Shown piece after piece: positions 48,789-58,727 of a DNA stretch of 64,000 nucleotides (position 1 is the stretch's first letter; the number at the start of each line of letters is the position of its first letter). Position numbers and translations under genes: made by a program. The notes under the pieces are model-generated. The model did no database searches. It saw nothing but the letters and a program-made list of their open reading frames with translations, and was not told the origin of the DNA. Origin of the DNA: Sphingomonas sp. PP-CC-1A-547 (lineage in GTDB: Bacteria > Pseudomonadota > Alphaproteobacteria > Sphingomonadales > Sphingomonadaceae); the NCBI RefSeq assembly GCF_003610375.1, contig NZ_RAPZ01000016.1:1-64000 (forward strand), read 5' to 3'.

Positions 48789-51008
48789 TCACGCCACCGT
48801 CGGCAGCCGGTCGAAATGCTTGTCGAGTGTCAGCGGATAATCGCGAAGGCGGACGCCGGTCGCGTTGTACATGGCGTTCGCGACCGCCGCGCCGACGCCG
48901 CAAAGGCCGAGTTCACCTACGCCTTTGGCCTTCATCGGATTGGCCTTGTCGTCGGCTTCATCAAGGAAGATCACCTCCTGATGCGGGATATCTGCGTGAA
49001 CCGGCACCTCGTACGTCGCAAGGTCATGGTTGATGAAGAGACCGAAGCGTTTATCGACTGCCAATTCCTCCATCAGCGCTGATCCAACGCCCATCGTCAT
49101 CGCGCCGATGACCTGGCTTCTCGCGGACTTGGGATTGATGATGCGACCCGCAGCGCAAACCGCCAGCATGCGGCGAATGCGCGTAGCGCCTGTGTAGGTA
49201 TCGACGCCCACTTCAACGAAATGCGCTCCGAAGGTCGAAATTTGCCAGGTCTTGTCAAGCGCACCGAACTCGATCTTGTCTTCCGCGACCAACTCGCCGG
49301 CAGTCGTGGCCTGTCGCAGGTCCGCCGTACGATTTCCGCTGGTCACCTTGCCGCTTTCGAACACGGCGTCGGCAGAGTTGAAGCCAAGTCGCTGCGCGAC
49401 TGTTTCACGAAGCTTGACGCAGGCGGCATACACCCCGGCGGTTGAATTGGCGGCGCCAAATTGTCCGCCGGAGCCGGCAGAAACGGGAAACGCCGAGTTG
49501 CCCAGTTTCACGACCACGGCTTCGACCGGGACTCCCATCATCTCGGAGGCTGTCTGTGCAAGGATAGTGTAGCTGCCTGTGCCGATATCGGTCATGTCCG
49601 TTTCGATCGTGACCACGCCTTCTCGGCTCAGCCGGACGCGTGCGCCCGACGGCATGTTCATGTGGTTGCGGAACGACGATGCTACACCCATTCCAACCAA
49701 CCAGCGGCCGTCGCGGACCTGTCCAGGCCGGGGGTTGCGACGCGACCAACCGAACTGCTGTGCGCCTTCGGTCAGGCAGCGAACCAACTGACGCTGGGAG
49801 AAGCGCCTCTTGGCGTCCTTGGGATCGACCTGGGTGTCGTTCTTCACGCGAAAAGCGATAGGATCCATGCCCAGAGTTTCGGCCATCTCGTCCATGGCGA
49901 CTTCAAGCGCCATCATGCCGGGCGCTTCGCCCGGAGCCCGCATGGCGTTGCCTTCGGGAAGATCCATGACCGCCAGACGAAGCGATGTCAGCCGGTTGGG
50001 CCCCGCATACAAAAGCTCGGTTTGATTCACTGCCGTTTCAGGGCTGCCCCCGGGAAGATCTCCTGAACCGCTCTCATGAGCGATTGCGGTGATAGTGCCG
50101 TCGCGCGTCGCGCCGATCCGGATACGCTGGCGGGTGGCCGGACGATGCGTCGTGTTGTTGGCGATGATCGGGCGCTGCAGCGCCAGCTTGACCGGCCGTT
50201 TTGCGGCGCGCGCACCCAACGCCGCCAACACGGCATCGGTACGGAGGAACAGCTTGCCGCCAAAACCGCCACCAACATAGGGAGAGAGAAAGGTTACCTT
50301 CTCCTTCGGAATGCCGAGCGTGGTCGCCAGATCCGTGCGGCCCCAATCGATCATCTGGTTGGACGTCCATACCGTCAGCTCGTCGCCGTTCCAGGAGGCG
50401 ATCGAAGCGAATGGCTCCATCATAGCGTGGCTGTGATCCGGCGTGGTGTAGCGCTGATCGAGCTTAACCGGTGATGCAGCGAACGCGGATTCGAACTTGC
50501 CGACATGGTGCTCTGGCGGCGACTCGCTTCCTTCGCCGCTGTTGCCACCGGTGAGGGGCGCAGTCTTGATCTCTTCGTCGATGTCGAACCGGCCGGTCGC
50601 TCGCTGATAATCGACCCTGATCAACCCCGCAGCAGCTCGCGCCTGTTCGAACGTCTCGGCGACGACCACTGCAATTGCCTGATGATAATGCTCGATGTCC
50701 GGACCAGCGAACAGCTTGGCAGTATTGTATTTGCCTTTGCCGAGCTTTCCGGCGTTGGCCGCGGTGACAATCGCCAGGACACCCGGTGCAGCCTTTGCTT
50801 CCTCGAGGTTCATCGAGCGAATGCGCCCCTTGGCGACCCCTGAACCCAGGACATGACCATATGCAGCGTTTGGAACCTCGCGATGGAACTCGTAAGCGTA
50901 CGGCGCCTGTCCCGTCGTCTTGAGCGGGCCATCGATGCGGTCATGCGCCCGCCCGACGACCTTCATCCGGTCGATCGGGTTGGTGGCGGCGGGTGTCTCG
51001 AATTTCAT
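48789..51008 (-). CDS. paoC: PaoC-like molybdopterin catalytic subunit (aldehyde oxidoreductase/xanthine dehydrogenase family)
   Basis: A 739-residue large subunit starting MKFETPAATNPIDRMKVVGR. Moco-binding segments include 'FGGKLFLRTDAVLAALGARA' and 'GSGGQFGAANSTAGVYAACV', and 'KGVGELGLCGVGAAVANAMY' holds the catalytic Glu. Its pattern matches the periplasmic PaoC of E. coli, which oxidises aromatic aldehydes; the actual substrate here is unknown. It is four bases downstream of the FAD-subunit gene. It has no signal peptide of its own, as for PaoC, which is exported with PaoA. Confidence 0.9.
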   Translation of the reverse strand: MKFETPAATNPIDRMKVVGRAHDRIDGPLKTTGQAPYAYEFHREVPNAAYGHVLGSGVAKGRIRSMNLEEAKAAPGVLAIVTAANAGKLGKGKYNTAKLFAGPDIEHYHQAIAVVVAETFEQARAAAGLIRVDYQRATGRFDIDEEIKTAPLTGGNSGEGSESPPEHHVGKFESAFAASPVKLDQRYTTPDHSHAMMEPFASIASWNGDELTVWTSNQMIDWGRTDLATTLGIPKEKVTFLSPYVGGGFGGKLFLRTDAVLAALGARAAKRPVKLALQRPIIANNTTHRPATRQRIRIGATRDGTITAIAHESGSGDLPGGSPETAVNQTELLYAGPNRLTSLRLAVMDLPEGNAMRAPGEAPGMMALEVAMDEMAETLGMDPIAFRVKNDTQVDPKDAKRRFSQRQLVRCLTEGAQQFGWSRRNPRPGQVRDGRWLVGMGVASSFRNHMNMPSGARVRLSREGVVTIETDMTDIGTGSYTILAQTASEMMGVPVEAVVVKLGNSAFPVSAGSGGQFGAANSTAGVYAACVKLRETVAQRLGFNSADAVFESGKVTSGNRTADLRQATTAGELVAEDKIEFGALDKTWQISTFGAHFVEVGVDTYTGATRIRRMLAVCAAGRIINPKSARSQVIGAMTMGVGSALMEELAVDKRFGLFINHDLATYEVPVHADIPHQEVIFLDEADDKANPMKAKGVGELGLCGVGAAVANAMYNATGVRLRDYPLTLDKHFDRLPTVA

Positions 51009-51012
51009 AGGA

Positions 51013-51963
51013 TTATGCCTTCGCTTCAGCGATGACGGATGCCAATGCGCGAGTGGCAAGCGGCAGCTTGAACGCGTTGTCCTTGGTTGGTGTAGCGCCC
51101 TGGAAGGCCCGTGCGGTCACCGCAGCCGCACCACGTGGCAACAACGCATCCGCGGCTTCGACACGCCAGGGGCGGGGGGCCACGCCGCCGAACGCAACGC
51201 GCCCAGTACCGTCCGGCTGGATCACCGCGGCAACCGACACCAATGCATAGGCGTAGGACGCACGATCGCGCACCTTCTCGTAGTAATGCTTGCCGCCAAG
51301 CGGTTTGGGCAGCGTAACCGCGGTGATTAGCTCGCCTTGCTTCAGCACGGTATCCTGCTGGGGCGTATCACCCCACAGCCGGTGGAAGTCGGCGATGGGG
51401 ATCGAACGGCGCTGCCCGGTCGCATCGACCGTCTCGACCACCGCGTCGAGCACGCGCATCGCCACAGCCATGTCGCCCGGGAACGTTGCGATGCAGCTGT
51501 CGCTGACGCCGATCACACCCAACTGGCGCGAATATCCGCCGATTGCCGCGCAACCCGAACCCGGCTTGCGCTTGTTGCACGCCATGTTGGTGTCGTAGAA
51601 ATATGGGCACCGCGTACGCTGGAGCAGATTGCCTGCGGTCGACGCCTTGTTGCGCAATTGGCCCGACGCACCGGCGACGATAGCGCGGGTCAGCACGCCA
51701 TAATCGCGGCGGACGCGCTCGTCCGCAGCGAGATTTGTGTTGGTCACCAGTGCACCAATGCGCAGGCCTCCGTCACGCGTCGCCTCGATCTTGTCGAAGC
51801 CGAGATCCTGCACGTCGACGAGATGAGTCGGCGTTTCGACCTCGATCTTCATCAGGTCGAGCAGGTTGGTCCCGCCCGCGATGAACTTGGCGGCCGGGTT
51901 TGCGGCAACGGCACGCGCCGCGCCGCTCGCGTCCTTGGCGCGCTCATAAGTGAAAGCTCTCAT
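51013..51963 (-). CDS. paoB: PaoB-like FAD-binding subunit with extra iron-sulfur cluster
   Basis: A 316-residue xanthine-dehydrogenase-type FAD subunit: '[20 protein letters not shown]' binds FAD, and '[20 protein letters not shown]' with '[17 protein letters not shown]' is the Cys-rich insertion that binds an additional [4Fe-4S] cluster in PaoB-type enzymes. The start MRAFTYERA (51963) overlaps the stop of paoA (ATGA). It passes electrons between FeS and FAD. Confidence 0.93.
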   Translation of the reverse strand: MRAFTYERAKDASGAARAVAANPAAKFIAGGTNLLDLMKIEVETPTHLVDVQDLGFDKIEATRDGGLRIGALVTNTNLAADERVRRDYGVLTRAIVAGASGQLRNKASTAGNLLQRTRCPYFYDTNMACNKRKPGSGCAAIGGYSRQLGVIGVSDSCIATFPGDMAVAMRVLDAVVETVDATGQRRSIPIADFHRLWGDTPQQDTVLKQGELITAVTLPKPLGGKHYYEKVRDRASYAYALVSVAAVIQPDGTGRVAFGGVAPRPWRVEAADALLPRGAAAVTARAFQGATPTKDNAFKLPLATRALASVIAEAKA

Positions 51964-52598
51964 GCTTTTGCTCCCGCGACTTCGGCCATGGCCTCGGCGA
52001 TGTTGGAATAGGCACCGCAGCGGCAAATGTTGCCGCTCATGCGCTCGCGCATCTCGACGTTCGACGCGGTCGGCTTGGTCATCAAGTCGCCCTGCGCGTG
52101 GCTCGGAACCCCACGCTTGATCTCGTCAAGGACCGCGACCGCCGAGCAAATTTGCCCCGGCGTGCAGTAGCCGCACTGATAGCCGTCATGCTTGATGAAG
52201 GCCGCCTGCATCGGATGCAGCTTGTCGGGCGTGCCGAGGCCCTCGATCGTCGTGATCTCGTCACCTTCGTGCATTACTGCGAGGCTCAGGCAGGAATTGA
52301 TCCGGACCCCGTCGACCATCACGGTGCAGGCGCCGCACTGGCCGTGATCGCAGCCCTTCTTCGTACCCGTAAGGTGCAGGTGTTCGCGCAACGCATCGAG
52401 CAGTGTCGTCCGCGGATCGAGGCTGAGCTCACGCTTCTCGCCATTGACCTTGAAGCGTACTGGCATGGTTGGCGCGGCTTCCGCCTTGGGCGGCGTCGTT
52501 GCGACGGCACCGGCTGGTGATGCGACGATCACCGCGGTCGCTGCGCTTCCCGCTAGCAGCCCGCGTCGCGAAAACTCTACCTCAGATACGCTGGGCAT
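51960..52598 (-). CDS. paoA: PaoA-like [2Fe-2S] subunit with Tat signal
   Basis: A 212-residue iron-sulfur subunit. '[20 protein letters not shown]' is a twin-arginine signal, so the complex is periplasmic. Two [2Fe-2S] sites follow: '[20 protein letters not shown]' and the C-terminal '[11 protein letters not shown]' with '[16 protein letters not shown]'. It is the first structural gene of the oxidase and overlaps the xdhC gene by 17 bases. Confidence 0.94.
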   Translation of the reverse strand: MPSVSEVEFSRRGLLAGSAATAVIVASPAGAVATTPPKAEAAPTMPVRFKVNGEKRELSLDPRTTLLDALREHLHLTGTKKGCDHGQCGACTVMVDGVRINSCLSLAVMHEGDEITTIEGLGTPDKLHPMQAAFIKHDGYQCGYCTPGQICSAVAVLDEIKRGVPSHAQGDLMTKPTASNVEMRERMSGNICRCGAYSNIAEAMAEVAGAKA

Positions 52599-53700
52599 GG
52601 GCTTCTTCTTCCTTCCTGTCGAACCGCGCGTCCGCGGTAAGGGTCTGATCTACATCAAAGATTGTCGAGGACTGTAACGCACCACCGCCTGGATCGGAGC
52701 GTGCATGTTGTTCAATGAAACCATGAGGATGGCTCATGGACCAACGGGCCGAGGAAGGGTGGTCGGATGCCGTTTCCAAGCCGTAGGCCTGGACCACCTG
52801 CGCCATGATCGAGAGCGCCAATGTTTGCGGGTCGCGTGTTGCCTTGATCAAGCCAACGGGCCCGGTGACGCGCGCGATGTCGCCCGTATCTGCCCCTGCG
52901 TCCAGCAGGCGCCGCTGGCGTTCGAGATGTGTACGCATGCTGCCCATCGCGCCAACAAAGAACGGGCGCTGTTCCAGCACTTGTAGCAGGAGCGGCGTTT
53001 CCCAATCGTGATCGTGGAACAACGTGATAACGGCGGTCCAGGGATCGACCATCAATCCTTCGACGCGGCCGACGAAGCGGAGAAGCTCGGCCGGCATGCC
53101 CTTCTCCCGTGCGTCCTCCACCAGCAAATTCTGCGGGCTCAAGAGCACGACCTCGGCGCCATAGGCACGGGCGATGTCGAGCATAGCGGCGGGTTCCGCA
53201 CCATGCCCCATGACGACCAACCGCAGCACCGGTTCGTGCCGCACGATGAACGCCGTATCGTGCCATTGCGTGCGATCGTCTTCATCCGAACGAGCGGCAG
53301 TCATATCGCCGACAAGGGTGAGCCGAAGCGTGAGCGGCTCGCGCCGTTCCAGAACGGCGATGGCGCAATCGATCTGCTGGCGATCCGCTGCTGGCGTGAA
53401 AAGCAGGTCGATGCCCCCGCCGCAGGGCAAGCGAATGTCGATATAACGCGAGCCGTCTCCATAGCGCACGTGTCGCGCACGCCCTTCGGCAAGCACCTCC
53501 TGCGCCTCAGCGATCACCGCGGCTTCCACGCACCCGCCCGAAAACGACCCGAGCGACCGTCCGCTTTCGGCGACCGCCATGTGCTCGCCCGGCGCGCGCG
53601 CGGCACTGCCGGTGACGTCGGTCAGCGTCACCAGCGCGGCCCGTTCTCCGCGCTTGGCACAGTCGCGCAGGAAGCGCAGGATGGCCAGCGCCTGCTTCAT
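52582..53700 (-). CDS. XdhC/CoxI-family molybdenum cofactor insertion protein (PaoD-like)
   Basis: A 372-residue protein: 'GRSLGSFSGGCVEAAVIAEA' is the N-terminal XdhC motif, and the C-terminal Rossmann part runs from 'LRLVVMGHGAEPAAMLDIAR' to 'FFVGAMGSMRTHLERQRRLL'. XdhC proteins bind and sulfurate Moco and load it into the large subunit, which fits two PaoC-like clients in the operon. The C-terminus beyond the domain is unusually long. Its start overlaps the stop of the MFS gene (ATGA, 53697-53700). Confidence 0.93.
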   Translation of the reverse strand: MKQALAILRFLRDCAKRGERAALVTLTDVTGSAARAPGEHMAVAESGRSLGSFSGGCVEAAVIAEAQEVLAEGRARHVRYGDGSRYIDIRLPCGGGIDLLFTPAADRQQIDCAIAVLERREPLTLRLTLVGDMTAARSDEDDRTQWHDTAFIVRHEPVLRLVVMGHGAEPAAMLDIARAYGAEVVLLSPQNLLVEDAREKGMPAELLRFVGRVEGLMVDPWTAVITLFHDHDWETPLLLQVLEQRPFFVGAMGSMRTHLERQRRLLDAGADTGDIARVTGPVGLIKATRDPQTLALSIMAQVVQAYGLETASDHPSSARWSMSHPHGFIEQHARSDPGGGALQSSTIFDVDQTLTADARFDRKEEEAHAQRI

Positions 53701-54929
53701 GCAGTCGCTGCCTGCGCATGCCCAGCCATGCCGCGGTGTGCGCGGCCGATCGCCAAGGCGGCGACTGCTGCCACCGCGAGAAGGCCGGCGCTGGTGAGGA
53801 ACTCGGCGCGCGGTCCGGCCGCATCGAAGACGATGCCGCCCATCGTCGCGCCCAGCGTAATCGCAAGCTGCACGATCGCCACCATCAGTCCGCCGCCAGC
53901 CTCAGCCTCGTCAGGCACGGTTCGCGCCAGCCAGGTCCACCATGCCACCGGAGCCGACGTGCCCGCAAAACCCCAGACCGCGAGCAGGATTCCGACCGCG
54001 ACGACCGACGTGCCAACGACCGTCAGCGCCACCGCCGTAGCCGCCATCAAAGCGGGCAACACAGCGATCGTGAGGAACAGCCCCCCGTTCAGCACACGGC
54101 CGATCAGGACCGTGCCGATGAACCCGGATACGCCAAGGATCAGCAGCATGATCGACAGCATCGCCGGCGAGACGTGCGTTACCTGCTCGAGGAACGGGCG
54201 GAGATAGGTGAACAGCGCGAACTGTCCGACGAACAGCATGGCGACGGTCAGCAGGCCGAACACCACGGGCGGCCGGCGAAGCAGCGCGAACATGCTGCGG
54301 GCGCTCTGCCGTTCGGCCACGGGGAGGCTCGGCAGCGTGACGGCCTGCCAGATCACCGCGGCGAGCGCGACGGGTACCACGCAGAAGAATGCCCCGCGCC
54401 ACCCGATCAGGTTGCCGACAAAGCTGCCCAGTGGCGCCGCGAGAACGGTAGCCAGCGCATTGCCGCCACTGATGACCGCAAGCGCCTTCGGGACTGACTG
54501 GCTCGGCACCAGTCGCATCGTGACCGCGGCGGACATCGACCAGAACCCGCCGATCGCGACGCCAAGAAGGGCTCGCCCGGCCATGAACACCAGATACGTG
54601 GGCGCGAAAGCAACGATGGCACCGGACAGCATCAGCATGCTGGTCAGCACGAGCAGCACGATCCGGCGGTCCATCCTGCCCAGCACGGCGGACAGCGAGA
54701 GGCTAGTGATGACCGCGAACAGGCCGGATACGGCGATCGCCTGTCCGGCCTTGCCCTCGCTGAGGTTCAGCGTCTGCGCGATCGGGCTGAGCAGGCTGAC
54801 CGGCATGAACTCGGATGCGATGAGTACGAAGCTGCACAGCGCCATTGCGTATACCGCACCCCAGCGGGCGGGCCGATCATCGATGCGCGCGGCATCGGTT
54901 TCCGCAACCGCGGCGATGGGACTTGCCAT
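53697..54929 (-). CDS. NepI-like MFS exporter
   Basis: A 410-residue 12-segment transporter. 'LIASEFMPVSLLSPIAQTLN', 'FWSMSAAVTMRLVPSQSVPK' and 'VLAAPLGSFVGNLIGWRGAF' closely resemble NepI, the purine-nucleoside exporter of E. coli. The start at 54929 follows AGGAGA; the longer frame upstream is not protein-like. It is the first gene of the eight-gene oxidase operon, so it may export the oxidised product or a related heterocycle (inference). Confidence 0.92.
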   Translation of the reverse strand: MASPIAAVAETDAARIDDRPARWGAVYAMALCSFVLIASEFMPVSLLSPIAQTLNLSEGKAGQAIAVSGLFAVITSLSLSAVLGRMDRRIVLLVLTSMLMLSGAIVAFAPTYLVFMAGRALLGVAIGGFWSMSAAVTMRLVPSQSVPKALAVISGGNALATVLAAPLGSFVGNLIGWRGAFFCVVPVALAAVIWQAVTLPSLPVAERQSARSMFALLRRPPVVFGLLTVAMLFVGQFALFTYLRPFLEQVTHVSPAMLSIMLLILGVSGFIGTVLIGRVLNGGLFLTIAVLPALMAATAVALTVVGTSVVAVGILLAVWGFAGTSAPVAWWTWLARTVPDEAEAGGGLMVAIVQLAITLGATMGGIVFDAAGPRAEFLTSAGLLAVAAVAALAIGRAHRGMAGHAQAATA

Positions 54930-55100
54930 GATGGCTCTCCTGAGTGTGTCAAATGCGCCCGGACCCGTCGGTGAGGAGGGATCACGACAGATCCGGACGC
55001 TCGCGCCTTGCCGGTTCGGGAACGAACGGTAGGCAGCGACGAACCGTAATTTAGGGGAAGACGAGCCGACCGACAATTCGGCCTGACGTTGATGCCTTGG

Positions 55101-55113
55101 TGAGCGTTGCTCA
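55101..55113. promoter_or_regulatory. Palindrome TGAGC-GTT-GCTCA upstream of the oxidase operon
   Basis: A perfect 13-base dyad in the region between the exporter start (54929) and the RibD-like gene's stop (55141). Inverted repeats around GTTCG/CGAAC also occur at 55012-55046. It is a candidate operator for the oxidase operon, with no regulator gene adjacent. Confidence 0.35.
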
Positions 55114-55140
55114 TGCACGCACCCCGAAAACCCGAAGGCG

Positions 55141-55836
55141 TCAGGCGGCAGTGACCCGATAGCGAAGCCAGACGATCCCGCCGTCCATGACCTCATGGCT
55201 CATCAAAGCCAGATCATCGATCGGCAACCGAGCCGGCTCCGACGCGCCGGAGCCATCGAAAACGGCCGGAGCGCCTGATGCGCCATCGATTGCGGGAACG
55301 AGCATCAGGCTGATCTCGTCGACAAGGCCGGCACGGAGAAAGCCGCCATTGAGGTGACCACCCCCTTCGAGGAGCAGGCGGTCGATCCCGAGTTCGGCAG
55401 CGAGGATCGCTACAACCTCGTGCGGGTCGAGGTCGGTCTCACCGGCAAAGACGTAGCCGACGCCGTCCTCGCGCAATCCCGCGAGATGCGCGTCGGATAC
55501 CGCCTTGGTCAGGACGACGACGATCGGATCGCCGCCGACGTCGCTGCGTCCCCAAGCGATCTTGCCCTGTGCATCGAGCACAACGCCATACGCCTCGGCA
55601 TCGGCGTTCGGCAGCCACGCCTCTCGGGGCAACTTCGCTTTGGGGCGATCAGGATACGCTTTTGCCTTGGCGAATTCCTGGCCGGTGATACGCCCGACGA
55701 GCCACGATCCGCCGCCAAGCCGACCATGCAGTTCCTCGTACATATTATGTGAATGCACGCCGCTCGGCGTCCATCGTTCGGGCAGGATTTTGCCGTCGAT
55801 GCTGCTGGCCATGTGACAGATGATATGGGGCTTCAT
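55141..55836 (-). CDS. Dihydrofolate-reductase/RibD C-terminal-domain family reductase
   Basis: A 231-residue protein: '[20 protein letters not shown]' (SxDGK-type start), '[20 protein letters not shown]' and '[20 protein letters not shown]' (EGG, substrate region) are typical of the RibD C-terminal/dihydrofolate-reductase-like family. These NADPH enzymes act on pyrimidine or pterin-like compounds. It is upstream of the oxidase operon on the same strand, with about 210 bases between. Divergent from the SDR pseudogene. Confidence 0.9.
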   Translation of the reverse strand: MKPHIICHMASSIDGKILPERWTPSGVHSHNMYEELHGRLGGGSWLVGRITGQEFAKAKAYPDRPKAKLPREAWLPNADAEAYGVVLDAQGKIAWGRSDVGGDPIVVVLTKAVSDAHLAGLREDGVGYVFAGETDLDPHEVVAILAAELGIDRLLLEGGGHLNGGFLRAGLVDEISLMLVPAIDGASGAPAVFDGSGASEPARLPIDDLALMSHEVMDGGIVWLRYRVTAA

Positions 55837-56015
55837 GTACGGGAGTCCTGGAAATGGCTTTGAATCTACCTACAAAGAACGACCGCAGCGGCCTGTTGGC
55901 CCAATGAGGGTGCTGCATCGGATCGGTGAGGGGATTTCATGGAAGCGGCATCGACTGACTTCGTTCTTGATCGTGTCCGCGGCGACCAAGCCGCCTCAGC
56001 GTCAAGGAATTCGAG

Positions 56016-56797
56016 ATGGCCGACCAGAACCAGAACTACGCAGGCAAGATTGCCTTCATCACCGGCGCCGCCAACGGCATCGGGCGCACCACCGCCATCG
56101 CCTTTGCCAAGGCCGGTGCCCATGTCGCCGTCGTCGATCTGAACGAAGACGGCGTTGCCGAAGTCGTCGCAGCGATCGAGGCCGCAGGGGCAGCGCCGTC
56201 GGCATCACCTGCGACGTCTCGAAGAGCGAGGACGTCCGCACCACGCTCGACAAGACCGTCGAGGCCTTCGGCGGTATCGACATCGCCTTCAACAATGCGG
56301 GCATCGAGCAGCAGCAGATCCCGCTGGCGGACCTCAGCGAGGAGGATTTTGACCGCATGACGGCGATCGACCTGCGCGGCGTGTTCCTGTGCATGAAGTA
56401 CCAGATTCCGCTGATGCAGAAGCGCGGCGGCGGCGCGATCGTCAACACGTCGTCGGGCGCCGGCGTCGTCGGAATCGCCGGGCAGGCCGGCTACGTCGCG
56501 GTCAAGCACGGCGTGATCGGGCTCAGCAAGTCGGCCGCGCTCGAATATATCGGCGACGGCATCCGCGTGAACGTCATCTGCCCCGGCATCATCGAAACGC
56601 CGATGATCACGGACCGCGTTTCGGGCGGCACCGAGGAAGGTCAGAAGAAGATGATCGCGCAGGAGCCGATCGGCCGCATGGGGAAGCCCGAGGAGATTGC
56701 CGCCGCCGTCCTCTACATATGCTCGGACGCCGCGGCGTTCATGGTCGGCCACGCGATGGTCGTCGACGGAGGCCAGACCGTCGGTCTGGGCGGCTAG
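56016..56797 (+). pseudogene. SDR gene broken by a one-base deletion
   Basis: The gene starts at 56016 ([20 protein letters not shown], with AAGGA upstream) and reads normally through the TGxxxGxG and '[20 protein letters not shown]' region. After GCCGCAGGGG (56181-56190) the frame changes; the continuation '[20 protein letters not shown]' with NNAG, '[20 protein letters not shown]' with Ser-Tyr-Lys, and '[13 protein letters not shown]' is intact in the +1 frame to the stop at 56797. A missing G in the homopolymer (56187-56190) restores one frame. It is a recent pseudogene or a sequencing error. Confidence 0.9.
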
Positions 56798-57042
56798 CCT
56801 TTACCGGCGACCCGGTGTTGCCGGCGGCGGATCGTCGGTGCCGAGCGAGGATGCGATCGCCATCCTCGCTCGGGCTGGTCCGGGATCGATACGTGAGCGG
56901 ATTTCATCCCGTCGATGAAGGGCCGGCCGATTGTCTGGGCCAGCTCTTTCCTGGAAAAGCACGTGTCACGACGATCGGGGCGCTTCGTCCCGCTGGGTGA
57001 AGCGCCGCCGATACCGTCGGCCTATCCAAAAGCGAGGTCATC

Positions 57043-57885
57043 ATGAGCAAGATCTGGTTTATCACCGGCGCCGGCAGCGGATTGGGCGCCGGCACCGCTC
57101 GCGCGGCCCTCCAGAATGGCGACCGGGTTATCGCAGCAGGTCGAAATGCCGCGAAGATTAATGATGCCCTTTCCGAGTACGCCGGCGACAATCTCGTCGT
57201 CACCGCGCTCGACGTGACGAACCCCGCTGAGGTTCAAGCCGCCGTTGATCGGGGCATTGCCGAGTTCGGTAAGATCGACGTGCTGCTCAATAACGCCGGC
57301 GGCGGCGTATTCGGGAATTTCGAGGAACTCGACTGGGCCGACATCGAGTGGCAGTACCGCGTCAACGTTTTCGGCGTGATGCACGTGCTGCGCGCGGTCT
57401 TGCCGGTCATGCGGCGCCAGCGATCCGGAAGGATCCTGAACATCAGCTCGGGCGGCGGCATCCAGGGCTTCGCGCAGAGCACTGCGTACGGCGCGACCAA
57501 GTTCGCCGTCGAGGGACTGACCCTCGCACTGGCGCAGGAGGTCGAGCAATTCGGCATCAGGACCGTGCTCGTCGAACCGGGCATGTTCCGGACCGACCTG
57601 CTGAGCAATGCGTCCGTGCGCTATGCTGCGCCCAGTATCGACGACTATTCGCATCTGACGCCTGCTCGCGACGCCTGGGCGCCGGTCAATGGAACGCAGG
57701 CGGGTGATCCGGCCAAGTTCGGGGATGTCATGGTGCAGATCGCGGGCATGGCGGAACCTCCGCGGATCCTCGCGGTGGGCAAGGACGTGCTCGGCATCAT
57801 CGAGACGATGACCGCCGAGCGCCGGGAGCAGGCGGCGAGGTTTGCAAAGCTGTCGGGCTCGACCGACTTCAACGCTGCGCACTGA
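57043..57885 (+). CDS. Short-chain dehydrogenase/reductase (SDR)
   Basis: A 280-residue SDR: 'KIWFITGAGSGLGAGTARAA' (TGxxxGxG), 'KIDVLLNNAGGGVFGNFEEL' (NNAG), and catalytic residues in 'LNISSGGGIQGFAQSTAYGA' followed by TKFAVEG. It is of the type annotated as oxidoreductase/short-chain dehydrogenase with a C-terminal extension. A strong stem-loop follows the stop. The gap upstream (56798-57042) shows no gene. Confidence 0.93.
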   Translation: MSKIWFITGAGSGLGAGTARAALQNGDRVIAAGRNAAKINDALSEYAGDNLVVTALDVTNPAEVQAAVDRGIAEFGKIDVLLNNAGGGVFGNFEELDWADIEWQYRVNVFGVMHVLRAVLPVMRRQRSGRILNISSGGGIQGFAQSTAYGATKFAVEGLTLALAQEVEQFGIRTVLVEPGMFRTDLLSNASVRYAAPSIDDYSHLTPARDAWAPVNGTQAGDPAKFGDVMVQIAGMAEPPRILAVGKDVLGIIETMTAERREQAARFAKLSGSTDFNAAH

Positions 57886-57888
57886 TCG

Positions 57889-57930
57889 CCTGTTGGCCGA
57901 CCCATGCTTCCTTTCAGGTCGGCCAACAGG
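57889..57930. terminator. Perfect 14-bp stem-loop between SDR and YkgJ-like genes
   Basis: CCTGTTGGCCGACC (57889-57902) pairs perfectly with GGTCGGCCAACAGG (57917-57930), loop 14. It begins four bases after the SDR stop and ends 18 bases before the next start, so it could terminate or attenuate transcription. No T-run follows. Confidence 0.6.
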
Positions 57931-57948
57931 CCGCAGGCCAGCCGAACG

Positions 57949-58710
57949 ATGAACAAGATCAATTTCTCCTGCACGTCCTGCGGTCGTTGCTGTCACGATT
58001 TGCGCCTGACGCTCAGCGTCGCGGAGGCGATCCAGTGGTTGCATCGCGGCGGCAAGGTCCAGGTCCTCTGCCATGCGGCGGCGGATCTGGACGACCTCAG
58101 CCCGGTCGTCGCGTACAGGAGCGCACGAAGTTTTCCGGCACGAAGCGGCGGATTGGCGATCCGCGTACAGGTCATCCTGGCCGCGCATTTCGACGGCGCG
58201 TGTCCCAACCTGCTGCCGGACATGCGGTGCGGGATCTATGACGGACGGCCCAACACCTGCCGGATCTATCCCGCGGAGATCATTCCCGGCCTGGCCTTGA
58301 AGAGCGACCGCAAATTGTGCCCGCCCGAAGCTTGGAATGATCGCCAACCCGAGTATCTCTCGGCAGACGGACGCATCCTCGACGTCGTGACCGACACCGC
58401 GATCGCTGCTGCCCGCGCGGCCGGACTGCGCGAGGTCGGTATGCGCCGGGCGTTGGCGACCGCACTCGGCATGAGGATCGCCGCGTTGGAAAACGAGGGG
58501 TTTGCAGTCTGGAGCATCCCATCCGACGCGTTGCTCCCTAGTCTTCGCGACGCGATGCAGGAGGACGGTGATCCGAGCAAGGATACGCCATCCCCGGATT
58601 GGCTGTTCGTATCCCCGCGTCCCGAAACGCTGGCGTTGATCACCGCAGCGGGGGCGAATGCGGTGTCCTCTCCGAACCACGATCAGGTCGCATATCTGCC
58701 CCTATACTGA
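57949..58710 (+). CDS. YkgJ-family cysteine-cluster protein
   Basis: A 253-residue protein starting MNKINFSCTSCGRCCHDLRL, with the CxxCGxCC cluster of the YkgJ family (zinc or iron-sulfur binding) and a later 'CGIYDGRPNTCRIYPAEIIP' Cys pair. Function unknown. The ATG at 57949 places the cluster at the N-terminus as in the family; the upstream frame is excluded. Confidence 0.85.
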   Translation: MNKINFSCTSCGRCCHDLRLTLSVAEAIQWLHRGGKVQVLCHAAADLDDLSPVVAYRSARSFPARSGGLAIRVQVILAAHFDGACPNLLPDMRCGIYDGRPNTCRIYPAEIIPGLALKSDRKLCPPEAWNDRQPEYLSADGRILDVVTDTAIAAARAAGLREVGMRRALATALGMRIAALENEGFAVWSIPSDALLPSLRDAMQEDGDPSKDTPSPDWLFVSPRPETLALITAAGANAVSSPNHDQVAYLPLY

Positions 58711-58727
58711 GTCCAGTGACCGACGCG

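Noticed and set aside
57022..58680. Minus-strand frame of 552 codons
   Set aside because: Covers an intact SDR and the YkgJ-like gene on the other strand, both with clear motifs, so this frame is a shadow.
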